NCBI RefSeq assembly: GCF_025060895.1
Contig: NZ_JANZKV010000131.1
Location: 1 to 64,000 of the forward strand
Reading direction: 5' to 3'
DNA from: Stieleria sedimenti
Lineage (GTDB): Bacteria > Planctomycetota > Planctomycetia > Pirellulales > Pirellulaceae
DNA length: 64,000 nt
In this document: piece after piece, positions 8,125-17,006 of the stretch
Position numbering within the stretch: position 1 is the stretch's first letter
Layout of the letters: every line of letters begins with the position of its first letter
The notes under the pieces: model-generated
Told to the model about the DNA's origin: nothing
The model's input: the letters and a program-made list of their open reading frames with translations, nothing else
Database searches by the model: none
Program-made: the position numbers and the translations under genes

Positions 8125-8613
8125 ATGTCACAACGCAGCCGATTTCTGATCGATCCCCCGGTCCAATGGTCCATTATCCGCCGCATGTCGATGCATTGGT
8201 CGCTGACCATTTTGGCGTTGCTGGCGATTGGGATTGGCGTGCAAATGATCTACGCGCCGGGCAACCAGACGTTCTGGCAAGCGATCGCGCGGTCTTTCGG
8301 CGCCCAAGCACCGTTGTTGTGCGTCATGCTGATGTTGTATCCGGTGTACGTTTGGGACATCATCAAACTCAGCCATCGGTTCGCCGGCCCGATGTTGCGT
8401 CTGCGTGGCATTTTGAATGAATTGGCCGACGGCGGACGGGCGATGAAGCTGCGATTCCGGCCCGGCGACTTTTGGCAAGAAACGGCGACGGATTTCAACC
8501 GATTCTACGACGAACACATTCGCTTGAAAAATCGTTGCGAAGAACTCGAAAACGAATTGAAGTTGCTGACAGAGGCTGCGGAAAAGCGGGAGTCGGCCGA
8601 ATTGTCGGCTTGA
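8125..8613 (+). CDS. Small membrane protein with HAMP-like/coiled-coil tail
   Basis: The 162-residue product has two predicted membrane segments: WSLTILALLAIGIGVQMIY (about 27-45) and APLLCVMLMLYPVYVWDI (about 62-80). A cytoplasmic part follows with LSHRFAGPMLRLRGILNELA, which resembles the first helix of a HAMP linker, and then a coiled coil (RLKNRCEELENELKLLTEAA). It looks like the membrane and HAMP module of a chemoreceptor or sensor kinase without an output domain. The ATG at 8125 is preferred; an in-frame ATG at 8092 would add 11 residues. The TPR gene begins about 90 bases downstream on the same strand. Confidence 0.72.
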   Translation: MSQRSRFLIDPPVQWSIIRRMSMHWSLTILALLAIGIGVQMIYAPGNQTFWQAIARSFGAQAPLLCVMLMLYPVYVWDIIKLSHRFAGPMLRLRGILNELADGGRAMKLRFRPGDFWQETATDFNRFYDEHIRLKNRCEELENELKLLTEAAEKRESAELSA

Positions 8614-8705
8614 TCGAGCGATTCTTGCTCAGCTCATCTACGCATCGATTCGCCGGCACGGCATAATGAAGGGGTCTAACCTCAACCCCGCACGAGCCTA
8701 CGCCG

Positions 8706-10523
8706 ATGATACGATCGTCTTCCAAGCACCTTACGCTGCTCGCCTTGCTGTGCCTGAGCGGCTCGGTTTTGTTCGCTCCTTCGCCCGCGTTTTCTCAACA
8801 GGCGAGCGAGGAATCCCCGCAGACGGGTGAGTCCGCTTCGCCGGACGCCGAGACGCCGGACGCCGAGACGCCGCCAGCCGTGGCCGGCGACGAGACGGAG
8901 CCCGCGGCCGCTGCCGGCGACGGAATCGACGCCGGACAGGATGAATTGGACGAGGCCGCGATCTTGCGGTTCGATGCCAAAAGCGCTCGCGAGCTGGAAG
9001 CGGTCGAACGATTACTACAAACGGCGATCAAGAAAGGGCTGTCCGGCGAAAACGCGTCTTTTGCCAAAAAAATGTTGGGCTCGGTGCTGTTGCAAAAAAG
9101 CCAGCAGCTGATCGCCGCGATGGGGCAGACCGCCGGCAATCGCAACCGCGCCATCCAGTTGCGTGACGAGGCCCTGCGGACTCTCGAAGACGCACTCAAA
9201 AATGACCCCGAACTGGTCGAAGCCCATCTCCTGGTCGCTCGACTGAACATGCTGCCCGGCGGCGACAAGGACGCCATCACCGCAGCGACCTCCAGCGCGA
9301 TCGATCTGTTGGCCGACAATCCCGTCGAACGCAGCGCCGCGTATTTGCTGCGTGCGTTGACGTGGGGACCTGGAAACGAGGACAAGCGTCTGGCCGACCT
9401 GGATGCCGCCATCAAGGACGACCCCAAGAACCGCGAGGCGTTGCAGGCCCGCGCGGCGGTTCGATTACAAAACCAAGACGTTGCGGGGGCGATCGAGGAC
9501 ATGGAACGGGTGCTCGCCGAAGACCCGACCAACCTGCAGGTCGCTCAAACCGTCGTGCAAAAGCTTGCCGATCTCGACCGCGTCGACGACGCCCTGAAAC
9601 TGCTCAGCAAGGCACTCGAAGCCAAACCCAGCGAAGGGCTGTACCGGATGCGGGCGATCCTGTACCGGATGCAGCTGAAAGAAGAGGAGGCGCTGGCGGA
9701 CCTGAACAAGGCACTCGCGATGCAACCCCAAGATCCGATTTCGTTGCTGCAACGCGCCGAGATCTCGGTCGCACGCAACAACCTGCAAGCCGCCAAAGAT
9801 GACCTGCGGGCCGCCGAACGGATCGCGCCCGGTGTCGCCGCGGCCGAACAGGCGATCTTTGTCCGCTGCCTGATCGCGATCGAAGAAGGCCGCATGGCCG
9901 ACGCCATCAACGAAATGAAAACGTTGATCGATCGAGATCCGACCAACGACGGCCGCAAGCTGCAACTGGCCAACCTGTACCTGCAAGACGACCGTCCGCG
10001 TCAGGCGATCGAAGTGCTTTCAGCCATCTTGGATCGCGATCCGACCAATGTTTCGGTCCTCCGCTCGCGAGCCGACGCCTATCTGTCGGTCGGCGATCAC
10101 GACAAGGCGATCGAAGATTACGAACGGGCCATCAAAGTCGCCGGTGACGATTCAACCAACTACGACCTGTCGGGGATTTTGAATAACCTCGCCTGGGTCC
10201 TGGCCACCAGTCCCCAGGACAGCGTCCGCGACGGTGCCCGGTCGGTCGAATTGGGAGAACGCGCGGTCGAACTGACCGACGGAAAAGAACCCCACATCCT
10301 GAGCACGCTCGCGGCGGGCTATGCCGAGATGGGGAACTTTGAAAAGGCGATCCAGTGGAGCAGCAAGGCGGTCGAAGTCGGCAAGGAACAAGAGCACGAA
10401 CAGCTCCAACAACTCGAAGAGGAACTGGAGCAGTACCGTGCCGGAAAACCCTGGCGCGAGAAACAAGAAACCGAAGAAAACGCCGTCCCGATCTTGTCTC
10501 CCGAAGATTTGATCGACACCTGA
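8706..10523 (+). CDS. Secreted TPR-repeat protein
   Basis: The 605-residue product has a signal peptide (LTLLALLCLSGSVLF, likely cleavage at AFS-QQ) and an acidic proline/alanine/glutamate linker with repeated DAETPDAETP units (about 35-75). About ten tetratricopeptide repeats follow, from residue 90 to 565. Clear TPR units include ALEAKPSEGLYRMRAILYRM, ALADLNKALAMQPQDP and AIEDYERAIKVAGDD. A C-terminal glutamine/glutamate-rich helix (EQEHEQLQQLEEELEQY) ends the fold. TPR proteins scaffold protein-protein contacts, so a periplasmic or paryphoplasmic adaptor role is inferred. There is no enzymatic domain. Confidence 0.85.
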   Translation: MIRSSSKHLTLLALLCLSGSVLFAPSPAFSQQASEESPQTGESASPDAETPDAETPPAVAGDETEPAAAAGDGIDAGQDELDEAAILRFDAKSARELEAVERLLQTAIKKGLSGENASFAKKMLGSVLLQKSQQLIAAMGQTAGNRNRAIQLRDEALRTLEDALKNDPELVEAHLLVARLNMLPGGDKDAITAATSSAIDLLADNPVERSAAYLLRALTWGPGNEDKRLADLDAAIKDDPKNREALQARAAVRLQNQDVAGAIEDMERVLAEDPTNLQVAQTVVQKLADLDRVDDALKLLSKALEAKPSEGLYRMRAILYRMQLKEEEALADLNKALAMQPQDPISLLQRAEISVARNNLQAAKDDLRAAERIAPGVAAAEQAIFVRCLIAIEEGRMADAINEMKTLIDRDPTNDGRKLQLANLYLQDDRPRQAIEVLSAILDRDPTNVSVLRSRADAYLSVGDHDKAIEDYERAIKVAGDDSTNYDLSGILNNLAWVLATSPQDSVRDGARSVELGERAVELTDGKEPHILSTLAAGYAEMGNFEKAIQWSSKAVEVGKEQEHEQLQQLEEELEQYRAGKPWREKQETEENAVPILSPEDLIDT

Positions 10524-10572
10524 GTCGACGCGTGACATCCAGGGGGCGTGGCTGAGCCAGCCTCATGGTCAT

Positions 10573-10880
10573 GCATGACCCCGGAGGGCGTCAAAGCCAG
10601 TAGCCGGAGGTGAGCGCAGCGACACCTCCGGACGTGCGGTCCCCCGACGTGACGCGACCCCGAAGGGTGTCGAAGCAAATCATGCCCGAGCCCTCGGACC
10701 CGGCCTGCTACCCCGAGTGAACCGGCATCTCGATCAACCCTTTCAACAACGCGGACTGCCGCAGCGCCGGCGAATCGATTCGCTGCGACCCCGCCGGGGT
10801 CGGTGGGAATCCGCGACGGGTTCCCCGGAGGTGGCGCTTCGCTGACCTCCGGCTACTCGCTGCAATCCCTTCGGGATAGT
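10573..10880. repeat. Long intergenic direct repeat, copy 1
   Basis: This stretch of about 300 bases recurs 485 bases downstream with only scattered differences. It contains CCGGAGGTGAGCGCAGCG and a facing CACCTCCGG, giving short palindromes, and motifs such as ACCCCGAAGGGTGTCGAAGC. No coding potential was found. Together with copy 2 and the hairpin between them it fills the 875-base space after the TPR gene. Confidence 0.85.
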
Positions 10881-10923
10881 GGATTCGCTGGCGCTCTCCA
10901 TTGACACGCAACGAGGTGTTTCT

Positions 10924-11000
10924 TGTTAACGGCAGGACGCGAGCCTCTCCGGTTTTTGAACGCTAAAACCGGACGGCTCGCGCCGTTCCGCTAACACCGT
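10924..11000. repeat. Dispersed hairpin of the GTTA-CGGCAGG family, second copy
   Basis: An imperfect hairpin runs from TTGTTAACGGCAGGACGCGAG to GGCTCGCGCCGTTCCGCTAAC. It closely matches the interior of the element at 5241-5375. It sits between the two copies of the 485-base-period repeat, and a partial second right arm follows near 11,010-11,040. Confidence 0.75.
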
Positions 11001-11057
11001 CAGCTACATCTGGACGGCTCGCGCCGGTCGGCTAATACCGTAAGCCGAATGCCGGCG

Positions 11058-11362
11058 GCATGACCCCGAAGGGCGTCAAAGCCAGTAGCCGGAGGTGAGC
11101 GCAGCGACACCTCCGGACGTCCGGTCCCCCGACGCGACGCGACCCCGAAGGGTGTCGAAGCAAATCATGCCCGAGCCCTCGGACCCGGCCTGCTACCCCG
11201 AGTGAACCGGCATCTCGATCAACCCTTTCAACAACGCGGACTGCCGCAGCGCCGGCGAATCGATTCGCTGCGACCCCGCCGGGGTCGGTGGGAATCCGCG
11301 ACGGTTTCCCGGAAGTGTCGCTACGCTGACCTCCGGCTACTCGCTGCAATCCCATTCGGGAT
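11058..11362. repeat. Long intergenic direct repeat, copy 2
   Basis: Second copy of the repeat at 10573-10880, offset by 485 bases. It differs by a few substitutions and small indels (for example GACGGTTTCCCGGAAG against GACGGGTTCCCCGGAGG). It ends just before the hairpin element at the aminotransferase 3' end. Confidence 0.85.
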
Positions 11363-11381
11363 GCAATACCCGGCGGTGTCC

Positions 11382-11402
11382 GGCATGCACAGCATGCCCT
11401 AC
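11382..11402. repeat. Hairpin element overlapping the aminotransferase stop codon
   Basis: A single unit of the GGCATGC/ACA/GCATGCC hairpin with its CTAC tail. The tail read on the reverse strand supplies the TAG stop of the aminotransferase gene at 11399-11401. Confidence 0.85.
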
Positions 11403-12688
11403 CCCAAGCATTTGCTGATCTGTCGGACGGCTTGACGCAGGCGGTGTTCGTTTTCGACCAGCGACATCCGCAGATATCCTTCACCGGCGGTGCCGAATCC
11501 GCTGCCGGGGCTGACGGCGACGTTGCCTTCTTCGAGCAACTTCATCGCGAAATCCATCGTGCTCATGGCACTCCGCCACGGCTCGGGCACCTCCGCCCAG
11601 ACGAACATGCCGGCCTTGGGCGGCTCGACGTTCCAGCCCAGCCGACGTAAACCGTTGACCAGCACGTCGCGGCGCCCTTGGTAGATTTCGGATTGCTTTT
11701 CGACGTTCGCTTCGGTTTCTCGCAGCGCGACGATCGCGGCGATCTGGATCGCCTGGAACATCCCATAGTCGTAATAGCCCTTGATGGTTCCCAAGCCGCG
11801 AACCATGTCCGCGTTGCCGGCACAGAATCCCACCCGCCAGCCGGCCATGTTGTAACCCTTGCTCATCGTCGTGAATTCCACACCGACGTCCTTGGCACCG
11901 GCCGCGGCCAGGAAACTCGGCGGGACATAACCGTCGAAGGCGACGTCGGCGTAGGCGAAATCGTGGATGACCATGAACCCGTACTTTTTCGCCAGCCGCA
12001 CGACTTCGACAAAAAAGTCGGGCTCGATCACCGCCGAACTGGGATTGTGCGGGTAATTGACGATCAGGACCTTGGGCGACGGCATCATGTTCTCGCACGT
12101 GTAGGCCACGTTCCGCAAGAATTTGTCCGGGTCTGCCACGTCGAGTGCGACGACGTTGCCAGAGGCCAAGATGACGCCGTACATGTGGACCGGAAAATAG
12201 GGCGACGGGATCATCGCGGTGTCACCCGGGCCCATCAGGGCCAGGCACATGTGCGAGAAACCCTCTTTGCTGCCCAGGCAGGAGATGATTTCGTGATCGG
12301 GGTCCAGACGCACCCCATATTTGCGATAGTATTTTCCCGCGACTTCCCGCCGCAAGTTGGCGATTCCGTTGGATTTACTGTAGCCGTGGTTGCCGGGGTC
12401 CGAGGACGCGTCGTGAAGCTTTTGGATCACGATCGGGTCGGGCGGGTCGGACGGATTTCCCATCCCCAGGTCGATCACGTCGTCGCCGGCACGCCGTTTT
12501 TGGTACAGCGAGTTGTTGATGCGGCCAAACATGTAGGGGGGCAAGCGATCGACGCGCGAGGCGAATTTGACCTCGAACGGGGCGGGGACTGGATCGGTCG
12601 TCGGCGCATCAATCGCGGGTGCGTCGATATTGGGAGAATCATCGAGACTGGAATCATCGAGACTGGCTGTGTCACTCATTGGGGCCAA
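11399..12688 (-). CDS. Class I/II aminotransferase, AlaC-like
   Basis: The 429-residue product is a PLP-dependent fold-type I aminotransferase, most like the glutamate-pyruvate transaminase AlaC and related LL-diaminopimelate aminotransferases. Signs are [14 protein letters not shown] (about 73-86), [26 protein letters not shown], the pyridine-stacking region [24 protein letters not shown] with the PLP-binding Asp, and the Schiff-base lysine in [15 protein letters not shown]. The last 100 residues give the small domain with [17 protein letters not shown], whose Arg should bind the substrate carboxylate. The first 40 or so residues are an unusual Asp/Ser/Pro-rich extension with near-repeats ([10 protein letters not shown]), beyond normal family length. 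An ATG 9 bases downstream could also start the protein. The stop codon lies inside a repeat element. Confidence 0.85.
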   Translation of the reverse strand: MAPMSDTASLDDSSLDDSPNIDAPAIDAPTTDPVPAPFEVKFASRVDRLPPYMFGRINNSLYQKRRAGDDVIDLGMGNPSDPPDPIVIQKLHDASSDPGNHGYSKSNGIANLRREVAGKYYRKYGVRLDPDHEIISCLGSKEGFSHMCLALMGPGDTAMIPSPYFPVHMYGVILASGNVVALDVADPDKFLRNVAYTCENMMPSPKVLIVNYPHNPSSAVIEPDFFVEVVRLAKKYGFMVIHDFAYADVAFDGYVPPSFLAAAGAKDVGVEFTTMSKGYNMAGWRVGFCAGNADMVRGLGTIKGYYDYGMFQAIQIAAIVALRETEANVEKQSEIYQGRRDVLVNGLRRLGWNVEPPKAGMFVWAEVPEPWRSAMSTMDFAMKLLEEGNVAVSPGSGFGTAGEGYLRMSLVENEHRLRQAVRQISKCLG

Positions 12689-12891
12689 ACCGTTCTTGCA
12701 CCGGGGAAGAATTGACGATCGTCCTATTGTCGATCAGAAACCCGTTTCCTCCCAGGGGTTCGCCCAGATTGTTGACAAGATCGCGGCAAACCGTGTCCAA
12801 ACCATGCCGTTTCGGCGTTCTTGTCGTTTTCGTGGGGCACCGTCCTGGCAGCCAACGCTGTGAAGCATTTTTCCCAAGTGTTTCTAGAGGT

Positions 12892-13086
12892 TTTAGCGGC
12901 AGGGCGCGAGCCCTCCGGTTCTTCATCTCTGCCAACACACCGGAGGGCTCGCGGGCTGTCGATTTAAGCCCGCACGCGTTAGCAAGGGGCCACGCGGCGC
13001 CCCTCGCTCACGCATCGGGCTGTCATCATGGCATTGATTTTGGAACATCGATTAAATCGACAGCCCGCTCGCGCCCTGCCGCAAAA
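12892..13086. repeat. Nested inverted repeat in the spacer before lutA
   Basis: Within the 557-base spacer 12689-13245, an outer inverted repeat (TTTAGCGGCAGGGCGCGAG and CTCGCGCCCTGCCGCAAAA) encloses an inner one (GGGCTGTCGATTTAA near 12953 and TTAAATCGACAGCCC near 13052). A further short hairpin of CCCTCCGGT and ACCGGAGGG lies in its left half. The outer arm matches the dispersed family at 5241 and 10924. The rest of the spacer shows no gene; it should hold the divergent promoters for the aminotransferase and lutA. Confidence 0.75.
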
Positions 13087-13245
13087 AGATGCTTCACAGC
13101 TTGGAGACTTTCGCATTCTCAACGAATTTTCGCTCAACGTGGCGGCAGAGGACCACGCTGAACAAACCGGTCGCATTTGGTTACTATACTGATCAACTGC
13201 CCTCGTCTCGTCTTCCGTGTCCCCCATCCCGATCGCCCCTGATTC

Positions 13246-14001
13246 ATGACTGTCGCACTGTTTGTCCCCTGCTACATCGACCAGTTGTATCCAGACGTGG
13301 CGATCGCGACGCTTGAAGTGTTGGAACGATTGGGCGTCGATGTGGCGTACCCCGACGGCCAAACCTGTTGCGGACAGCCGATGGCAAACACGGGCTGCGA
13401 GACCGACACGGCGCCCGTGGCTCGGCGGTTGGTCGATCTGTTCGCTGATTTCGATGCTGTGGTCTGTCCGTCCGGATCGTGTGTGTCGATGGTCCGCAAT
13501 CACTACGCCGCCTATTTCGATGCCGAGGACGCGAAATTTCAGCACGTCACGTCGAAAACGTATGAATTGTGCGAGTACCTGCACGACGTCGTCGGCGTCA
13601 CCCACCTGGACGTCAAATTCCCGCACCGGGTCTCGCTGCACCAAAGTTGTCACGGGTTGCGCGAGTTGAGGCTCGGCCAATCGAGTGAATCGATGACGCC
13701 GCGCGAGAACAAAGTCCGCAAGTTGTTGAACCTGGTCGACGGCATCGAGTGGGTCGAACCGGATCGTCCTGACGATTGCTGTGGTTTCGGCGGCACGTTC
13801 GCGGTCAACGAAGCGGATGTGTCGGCCGAAATGGGCCGCGCCCGGATCGCCGACCACTGCGACAAGGGCAGCGAAGTGCTGGCGTCGGCGGACATGAGTT
13901 GTCTGATGCATCTGCAAGGCCTGATCCGCCGAGAAAAAAATCCGATTCAAGTCATGCACGTCGCCCAAATCCTGTCCGGACGACCGCTCGGCGCGGCGTG
14001 A
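13246..14001 (+). CDS. lutA: Lactate utilization protein A
   Basis: LutA (YkgE) is the cysteine-rich Fe-S subunit of the LutABC L-lactate oxidation complex, which feeds pyruvate into metabolism. The 251-residue product has the two CCG domains of the family: CCGQPMANTG near residue 41 and DDCCGFGGTFAV near 180. Further cysteines lie in CPSGSCVSM and SCHGLREL, together a likely non-cubane Fe-S or heterodisulfide reductase-type site. It starts with MTVALFVPCYIDQLYP, a normal family N-terminus. It is followed by lutB after 77 bases and lutC after that, the usual operon order. No regulator of the LutR type is present in the window. Confidence 0.93.
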   Translation: MTVALFVPCYIDQLYPDVAIATLEVLERLGVDVAYPDGQTCCGQPMANTGCETDTAPVARRLVDLFADFDAVVCPSGSCVSMVRNHYAAYFDAEDAKFQHVTSKTYELCEYLHDVVGVTHLDVKFPHRVSLHQSCHGLRELRLGQSSESMTPRENKVRKLLNLVDGIEWVEPDRPDDCCGFGGTFAVNEADVSAEMGRARIADHCDKGSEVLASADMSCLMHLQGLIRREKNPIQVMHVAQILSGRPLGAA

Positions 14002-14078
14002 GTCGGTGAGCCGTTTGACGACTGACCAACGACGACGCGAAACCTTTTCCAAAAAAAACACTTCAGCCACCCGCTACC

Positions 14079-15458
14079 ATGCTCCCGATCGTCCAGCATC
14101 CGGCCGCTGCCAAGGAATTCGTCAACGACCCCAATCGGTCCCGCTGGCATGACCAGGCCCTGTGGTTCGTTCGCAGCAAACGCGACAAGCAAGCCGCCTC
14201 GTTGCCCGAATGGGAATACTTGCGTGAGACCGCATCGGGAATCAAAACCCACACGATCGCCAATCTGTCGCATTACCTGCAAGAATTCGAACGCAACGCG
14301 ACCGCCCGCGGCGCGGTCGTCCATTGGGCACGCGATGCGGAACATCACAACGAGATCGTGCTCCGCATCCTTCATGACCACAAGACAAAGCGGATCGTCA
14401 AAAGCAAATCGATGTTGACCGAAGAGTGCGGTTTGAACCACTTTTTGGAAGACAACGGCATCGATGTCGTCGACACGGACTTGGGAGAACGGATTGTCCA
14501 ACTGCGTGGCGAAACCCCCAGCCACATCGTGTTGCCGGCCATTCACATCAAAAAAGAAGAGGTCGGCGATACCTTTCATGAACACCTGGGGACCGACGAA
14601 GGGGCATCGGATCCGAAGTACTTGGCCGAAGCGGCACGCGGGCACTTGCGCGACAAGTTTCTCGCCGGCGAAATCGGCATCACCGGCGTCAACTTTGCCA
14701 TCGCCGAAACCGGTGGACTGGTCGTCTGCACCAACGAAGGCAACGCGGACCTGGGAACGTCGCTGCCGCGGGTTCACATCGCCTGCATGGGCATCGAAAA
14801 ATTGTTGCCGCGGCAACGTGACCTCGGCGTGTTCACCCGTCTGCTCGCTCGCTCGGCCACCGGCCAACCGATCACCAGCTACACGTCGCACTTCAACGGC
14901 CCCCGCGACGAAAACAGCGAACTGCACATCGTGCTGGTCGACAACGGTCGCAGCCGATTGCGTGAAAGCGAAACGTTTCGCGCCGCCATGCATTGCATCC
15001 GCTGCGGCGCGTGCATGAACACCTGCCCTGTCTATCGACGCAGCGGCGGGCACAGTTATCGCGCCACCGTGCCCGGCCCGATCGGAAGCGTGCTGTCGCC
15101 GACCCGCGACCAGAATTCGTACAAGAGTCTTCCGTACGCTTGCAGCTTGTGCGGATCGTGCAGCGATGTCTGCCCGGTCAAAATTCCGCTGCACCACCAA
15201 TTGCTGGCGTGGCGCGGGGAACTGGTCGGCAAAAAGTTGTTGCCGGTCTCCAAACGGCTCTCGATGCGCTGTGCCTCGTATCTGTTTCGCTTCCCCGCAC
15301 TGTTTCGGCTGGTCGGCCAAGTCGGGCGGTTCGCGCTGCGTGTGTTGCCGCGTTGGGCCACCCACAATCGCTTGAACGTCTGGACGATCGCACGCGAACT
15401 TCCCGAGCCTCCCAAAGAAAGTTTTCACCAATGGCATCGACGCCATCGGAACCACTGA
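14079..15458 (+). CDS. lutB: Lactate utilization protein B
   Basis: LutB (YkgF) is the large electron-transfer subunit of the LutABC lactate dehydrogenase. The 459-residue product has the N-terminal LUD domain (about 70-300), with the conserved stretch GVNFAIAETGGLVVCTNEGN. Two 4Fe-4S ferredoxin motifs follow: CIRCGACMNTCPVYRRSGG (about 307) and CSLCGSCSDVCPVKIPLH (about 356). The C-terminal tail is hydrophobic and basic, as in homologues. The stop codon lies in the first unit of a 19-bp tandem duplication. The ATG at 14079 gives the normal family length. Confidence 0.93.
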   Translation: MLPIVQHPAAAKEFVNDPNRSRWHDQALWFVRSKRDKQAASLPEWEYLRETASGIKTHTIANLSHYLQEFERNATARGAVVHWARDAEHHNEIVLRILHDHKTKRIVKSKSMLTEECGLNHFLEDNGIDVVDTDLGERIVQLRGETPSHIVLPAIHIKKEEVGDTFHEHLGTDEGASDPKYLAEAARGHLRDKFLAGEIGITGVNFAIAETGGLVVCTNEGNADLGTSLPRVHIACMGIEKLLPRQRDLGVFTRLLARSATGQPITSYTSHFNGPRDENSELHIVLVDNGRSRLRESETFRAAMHCIRCGACMNTCPVYRRSGGHSYRATVPGPIGSVLSPTRDQNSYKSLPYACSLCGSCSDVCPVKIPLHHQLLAWRGELVGKKLLPVSKRLSMRCASYLFRFPALFRLVGQVGRFALRVLPRWATHNRLNVWTIARELPEPPKESFHQWHRRHRNH

Positions 15459-15479
15459 GAGCCATCGGAACCACTGAGA
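15442..15479. repeat. Perfect 19-bp tandem duplication at the lutB stop
   Basis: GCCATCGGAACCACTGAGA occurs twice without a gap. The first unit holds the lutB TGA stop and the second lies just before lutC. This looks like a recent replication slip. It lengthens the lutB-lutC gap without changing either protein. Confidence 0.9.
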
Positions 15480-15485
15480 ATCGAG

Positions 15486-16109
15486 ATGATGAAACCGACA
15501 CTCGCCGACACCGACGCGCGGCAGGGGATCCTGGATCGCATCAACACCAAGCATGTCGACATCCCGCCGTTGCCGGACGTCGATGTGGATCGCGTGATCC
15601 AATTCGACCAACCGATCGAAAAATTTGTCGAGATGTTGGCGATGGTCGGCGGCCAGGCACACCAGGTCGAATCGCAAGGCGAGGTCCGGGCGCTGCTGGA
15701 GGAGATTGATGTGTTCCGCACCGCGACCCGCATCGTTTCATCGGCACCCGAATCCATTGCCGGGACGATCGACGCAACGCAAATCGAAGATCCCCATCAC
15801 CTGTCAACCGTCGATTGGACGATCGCCCGCGGTGAATTCATGGTCGCCGAAAACGGATCGATTTGGATCGACGGAGACACCCTGCCGCACCGCGTGTTGC
15901 TGTTCATCGCCCAGTACCTTGCGATTGTTGTGCCGAGATCACAAATCGTCTCCAACATGCACCAGGCTTACGAGCGGATCGACAACTTTTCGGCCCGGTT
16001 CGGTGTCTTCGTCTCCGGCCCCAGCAAGACCGCCGACATCGAGCAGTCGTTGGTGCTGGGGGCGCACGGCTGCCGAAAACTACAGGTCTTTATTGTCGAC
16101 GATCTTTAA
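15486..16109 (+). CDS. lutC: Lactate utilization protein C
   Basis: LutC (YkgG) is the small LUD-domain subunit of the lactate oxidation complex. The 207-residue product carries the LUD core in its second half: VDWTIARGEFMVAENGSIWI (about 117-136), LFIAQYLAIVV, and the ending SGPSKTADIEQSLVLGAHG, where the GPSxTADIE signature is typical. The N-terminal 60 residues are less conserved. It completes the lutABC operon and starts 27 bases after lutB. A second ATG immediately follows the first, so the start is uncertain by one codon. Confidence 0.92.
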   Translation: MMKPTLADTDARQGILDRINTKHVDIPPLPDVDVDRVIQFDQPIEKFVEMLAMVGGQAHQVESQGEVRALLEEIDVFRTATRIVSSAPESIAGTIDATQIEDPHHLSTVDWTIARGEFMVAENGSIWIDGDTLPHRVLLFIAQYLAIVVPRSQIVSNMHQAYERIDNFSARFGVFVSGPSKTADIEQSLVLGAHGCRKLQVFIVDDL

Positions 16110-16160
16110 GCTTCCGTTGCACGTTCGCCGCAAGCCATTGGACACCCGGACATCCGTGAT

Positions 16161-17006
16161 ATGAACGCTCTGACGCGAACCGTGATGATGCTCGCCTTGG
16201 TCTGCTGCGCTGCTGCAGTACGGGCGGACGAGCTGCCGGGGAAACAGACCGATTTCCATTCCTATGCCCGGTATGACTTTCAACACAACGACCGAAAGTG
16301 CATCATCGTGGTTCCGAAAACGCCCGCACCAGGCAATCCGTGGATCTGGCGGGCGCGTTTTTTCGGGCACGAGCCGCAGCTCGATGTCGCGTTGTTAAAA
16401 CGGGGTTTTCATGTCGCGTACGTCGATGTGGCGGGTTTGTTCGGCGCGCCCCAGGCCGTGCAGATCTGGGATGACTTCTACGCCCACGTGACGGAGACCT
16501 ATCAATTCCATCCCCAGCCGGTGTTGGAAGGGATGAGCCGCGGCGGATTGATCATTTTCAACTGGGCGAAAGCGAATCCCGACAAGGTTCGATGCATCTA
16601 TGGTGATGCACCGGTGTGCGACATCAAGAGCTGGCCGGGCGGCAAAGGCAAGGGGGCGGGAAGCCCGGGCGAGTGGAAACGTTGTTTGAACGCCTACGGT
16701 TTGACTGAAGCTGAGGCGTTGGACCCGCAATCGACGAAGTCGCATTGCAATCCTATCGATGGACTGGGACCATTGGCGGCGGCTGGTGTTCCGATTCTGT
16801 GCGTCGTCGGCGATGCCGACGTGGTCGTGCCGGTGGATGAAAACATCGCCCTCCTGGAACAACGGTATCGCGACGAGGGGGGACCGATCGAAGTCATCCA
16901 CAAACCCGGAGTCGGGCATCACCCGCACAGCCTGAAAGACCCGACGGCAATCGTCGAGTTTATTTTCCGCGACCGAGCGAACAGCGAAGAAGATCATGCA
17001 AATTGA
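16161..17006 (+). CDS. Exported alpha/beta hydrolase
   Basis: The 281-residue product has a signal peptide (MMLALVCCAAAVRA, cleavage near RADE) and an alpha/beta-hydrolase fold. The nucleophile elbow is GMSRGG (Ser about residue 130). An acid candidate lies in VVGDADVVVPVDEN and the likely catalytic His in GVGHHPHSL near residue 255. The fold suggests an esterase or a dienelactone/acetyl-xylan-type hydrolase acting outside the cytoplasm; the substrate is unknown. The gene follows lutC by 51 bases and its 3' end overlaps the HAD gene by 11 bases, so the three could be read together. Its link to lactate use is only positional. Confidence 0.82.
   Translation: MNALTRTVMMLALVCCAAAVRADELPGKQTDFHSYARYDFQHNDRKCIIVVPKTPAPGNPWIWRARFFGHEPQLDVALLKRGFHVAYVDVAGLFGAPQAVQIWDDFYAHVTETYQFHPQPVLEGMSRGGLIIFNWAKANPDKVRCIYGDAPVCDIKSWPGGKGKGAGSPGEWKRCLNAYGLTEAEALDPQSTKSHCNPIDGLGPLAAAGVPILCVVGDADVVVPVDENIALLEQRYRDEGGPIEVIHKPGVGHHPHSLKDPTAIVEFIFRDRANSEEDHAN

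Noticed and set aside
13947-15677. A 576-codon open frame on the reverse strand over lutB
   Set aside because: It lies wholly over well-supported lut genes, has no recognisable motif, and reflects GC-rich codon bias in the opposite strand.
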